DNA of 5,491 nt from Helicobacteraceae bacterium (lineage in GTDB: Bacteria > Campylobacterota > Campylobacteria > Campylobacterales > Sulfurimonadaceae): positions 1 to 5,491 of the forward strand of contig DAOWOG010000114.1 in NCBI GenBank assembly GCA_030642185.1. The letters are read 5' to 3'. Position 1 is the stretch's first letter, and each line of letters begins with the position of its first letter. The notes below the pieces were generated by a model, which was given only the letters and a program-made list of their open reading frames with translations, did not search any database and had not been told where the DNA came from. The position numbers and the translations under genes are program-made. This document shows, piece after piece, positions 4,259 to 5,491 of the stretch.

Positions 4259-5491
4259 TGAGTCATAGACATTGCAGTTTCTGTGAAGCCACAGAAACTG
4301 AAGAGAACCCGCTTATTGCCGGAAATGGTGTTTATATCTGTAAAAACTGTGTCTTTTCAGCCTATAAAATCATGTTTGGAGATGCCGGAGAGCATGCATC
4401 GGATGAACTGCTTGACGCAGTTATGGAGTTGATGACACCCAAGGAGCTGAATGGCTTTTTAAGCGAATATATCATTGGCCAGGAGAGTGCCCGCAAGCTG
4501 CTCTCTGTTGCCGTATATAACCACTACAAACGTATTTTCAAACACGATGTTGTCAAAGATGATGATACCGAAATCGCAAAATCCAATGTGCTGCTGATCG
4601 GACCGACCGGAAGCGGAAAAACACTGATGGCACAGACCATTGCCCGCGTTCTTAACGTTCCCATTGCCATTGCGGATGCGACAAGCCTGACGGAAGCGGG
4701 ATACGTCGGTGAAGACGTGGAAAACATTTTAACCAAACTGCTTCAGGCCGCTGACGGTGATGTCGAACGTGCCCAGCAGGGCATTCTGTTTATTGATGAG
4801 ATCGACAAGATATCGCGTATGAGTGAAAACCGTTCCATCACACGTGACGTCTCCGGAGAAGGTGTTCAGCAGGCATTGTTGAAGATCATCGAAGGGGCAC
4901 AGGTCAATCTTCCGCCGAAAGGCGGACGCAAGCATCCGAACCAGGAGTTTGTTCAAATCGACACATCGGGAATACTTTTCATCTGCGGCGGCGCCTTTGA
5001 CGGTATAAAGGATATCATCAAGCGCAAGCAGGGTGAAAACGTACTTGGGTTCGGTCACGATAAAAAGACAAAAAAAGAGCAGGAAGCGACGATGGATATG
5101 GTTGAACCGGATGATCTGATCCACTACGGTCTTATCCCTGAACTTGTCGGCCGTCTTCCGATTATCGCATCACTCAGCGAGATCAGTGAAGAAGATATGG
5201 TCCGTATTTTAACGGAACCGAAAAACTCGCTGACCCGACAGTACGCCAAACTCTTTGCCATCGATGATGTTGAACTCACCTTTGATGACGAGGCGCTCAA
5301 GGCAATAGCCAAAAAAGCGATTGACCGTCAAACCGGAGCACGCGGTTTAAGAGCCATTTTGGAAGAGAACATGATCGACATTATGTATGAACTTCCTGAG
5401 TACAGCGGATATGAGGTACTCATTACCAAAGAGGTGATCGAACAGGGTGAACAACCTGTTTACATTAAAAAGAATACTAAAAAAATAGCAT
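4258..5491 (+). CDS. clpX: ATP-dependent Clp protease ATP-binding subunit ClpX (3' end cut by window edge)
   Basis: An open frame of 411 codons runs to the window edge without a stop; family proteins are usually about 400-425 residues, so only the last few codons are missing. ClpX is the AAA+ unfoldase hexamer that feeds substrates to ClpP in the cytoplasm. Visible in order: the N-terminal zinc-binding domain with C6-x2-C9 and C28-x2-C31; Walker A GPTGSGKT (115-122); pore loop GYVG (148-151); Walker [10 protein letters not shown] (176-184) with D180-E181; RKH loop (224-226); the ClpP-docking loop as LGF (263-265) instead of [11 protein letters not shown] (294-301) with arginine finger R299; and sensor-2 GARGLR (360-365) with R362. 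The ATG shares its A with the lpxA stop, and AGAGGA (4245-4250) lies 7 bases upstream, so translation is likely coupled. All catalytic residues are present. Confidence 0.97.
   Translation, partial: MSHRHCSFCEATETEENPLIAGNGVYICKNCVFSAYKIMFGDAGEHASDELLDAVMELMTPKELNGFLSEYIIGQESARKLLSVAVYNHYKRIFKHDVVKDDDTEIAKSNVLLIGPTGSGKTLMAQTIARVLNVPIAIADATSLTEAGYVGEDVENILTKLLQAADGDVERAQQGILFIDEIDKISRMSENRSITRDVSGEGVQQALLKIIEGAQVNLPPKGGRKHPNQEFVQIDTSGILFICGGAFDGIKDIIKRKQGENVLGFGHDKKTKKEQEATMDMVEPDDLIHYGLIPELVGRLPIIASLSEISEEDMVRILTEPKNSLTRQYAKLFAIDDVELTFDDEALKAIAKKAIDRQTGARGLRAILEENMIDIMYELPEYSGYEVLITKEVIEQGEQPVYIKKNTKKIA

Noticed and set aside
4729..5124. 131-residue open frame on the minus strand within clpX.
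   Set aside because: It is antisense to a continuous clpX frame with all ClpX motifs, and its translation has no recognisable family features.
1..5491. Mobile elements, CRISPR arrays, tRNA or rRNA genes.
   Set aside because: No transposase, terminal repeats, regularly spaced repeats or tRNA/rRNA-like segments were seen on either strand.

Overview
The window looks like chromosomal DNA from a Campylobacterota (Epsilonproteobacteria) bacterium. A free-living, sulfur-cycling relative (Sulfurimonas, Sulfuricurvum or Sulfurovum type) is more likely than a host-associated one. The main reasons are the gene order fabZ-lpxA-clpX, which is conserved in Campylobacter and Helicobacter, the long form of QueH, AT-rich promoters with a recognisable -10 box but no clear -35, and moderate GC in the genes. 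Genus assignment is an inference; no marker here settles it.

Layout. (1) Bases 1-123, minus strand: the N-terminal 41 codons of a MerR-family regulator, cut by the window edge. (2) 124-231: an AT-rich divergent control region with a 12-bp perfect palindrome and a longer inverted repeat. (3) 232-1209, plus strand: a two-gene unit with a predicted exported DsrE-family protein followed by an AhpD-like/carboxymuconolactone-decarboxylase-fold thiol protein. (4) 1210-1316: an intergenic region with a 10-bp-stem hairpin, a 17-bp inverted repeat and a consensus TATAAT box. (5) 1317-2918: a cyclophilin peptidyl-prolyl isomerase followed 9 bases later by queH (queuosine synthesis). (6) 2919-3020: a short intergenic region with a weak hairpin and a -10 element. 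(7) 3021 to the window end: fabZ, lpxA and clpX in a tight operon. clpX has no stop inside the window but is nearly complete.

How the genes work together. fabZ (3-hydroxyacyl-ACP dehydration) and lpxA (use of 3-hydroxyacyl-ACP for lipid A) compete for the same type of acyl-ACP, so their pairing links membrane phospholipid and lipid A supply. clpX follows by a one-base stop/start overlap and supplies the ATPase of the ClpXP protease. The cyclophilin-queH pair is housekeeping (protein folding and tRNA modification). The left-hand part is the least ordinary: a MerR-type regulator diverging from an exported DsrE protein and a CxxC-containing AhpD-like protein suggests a small regulated thiol/sulfur redox module of unknown substrate. 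I see no mobile element, CRISPR array, tRNA, rRNA or frameshifted gene. All intergenic stretches are under 110 bases and are described below.
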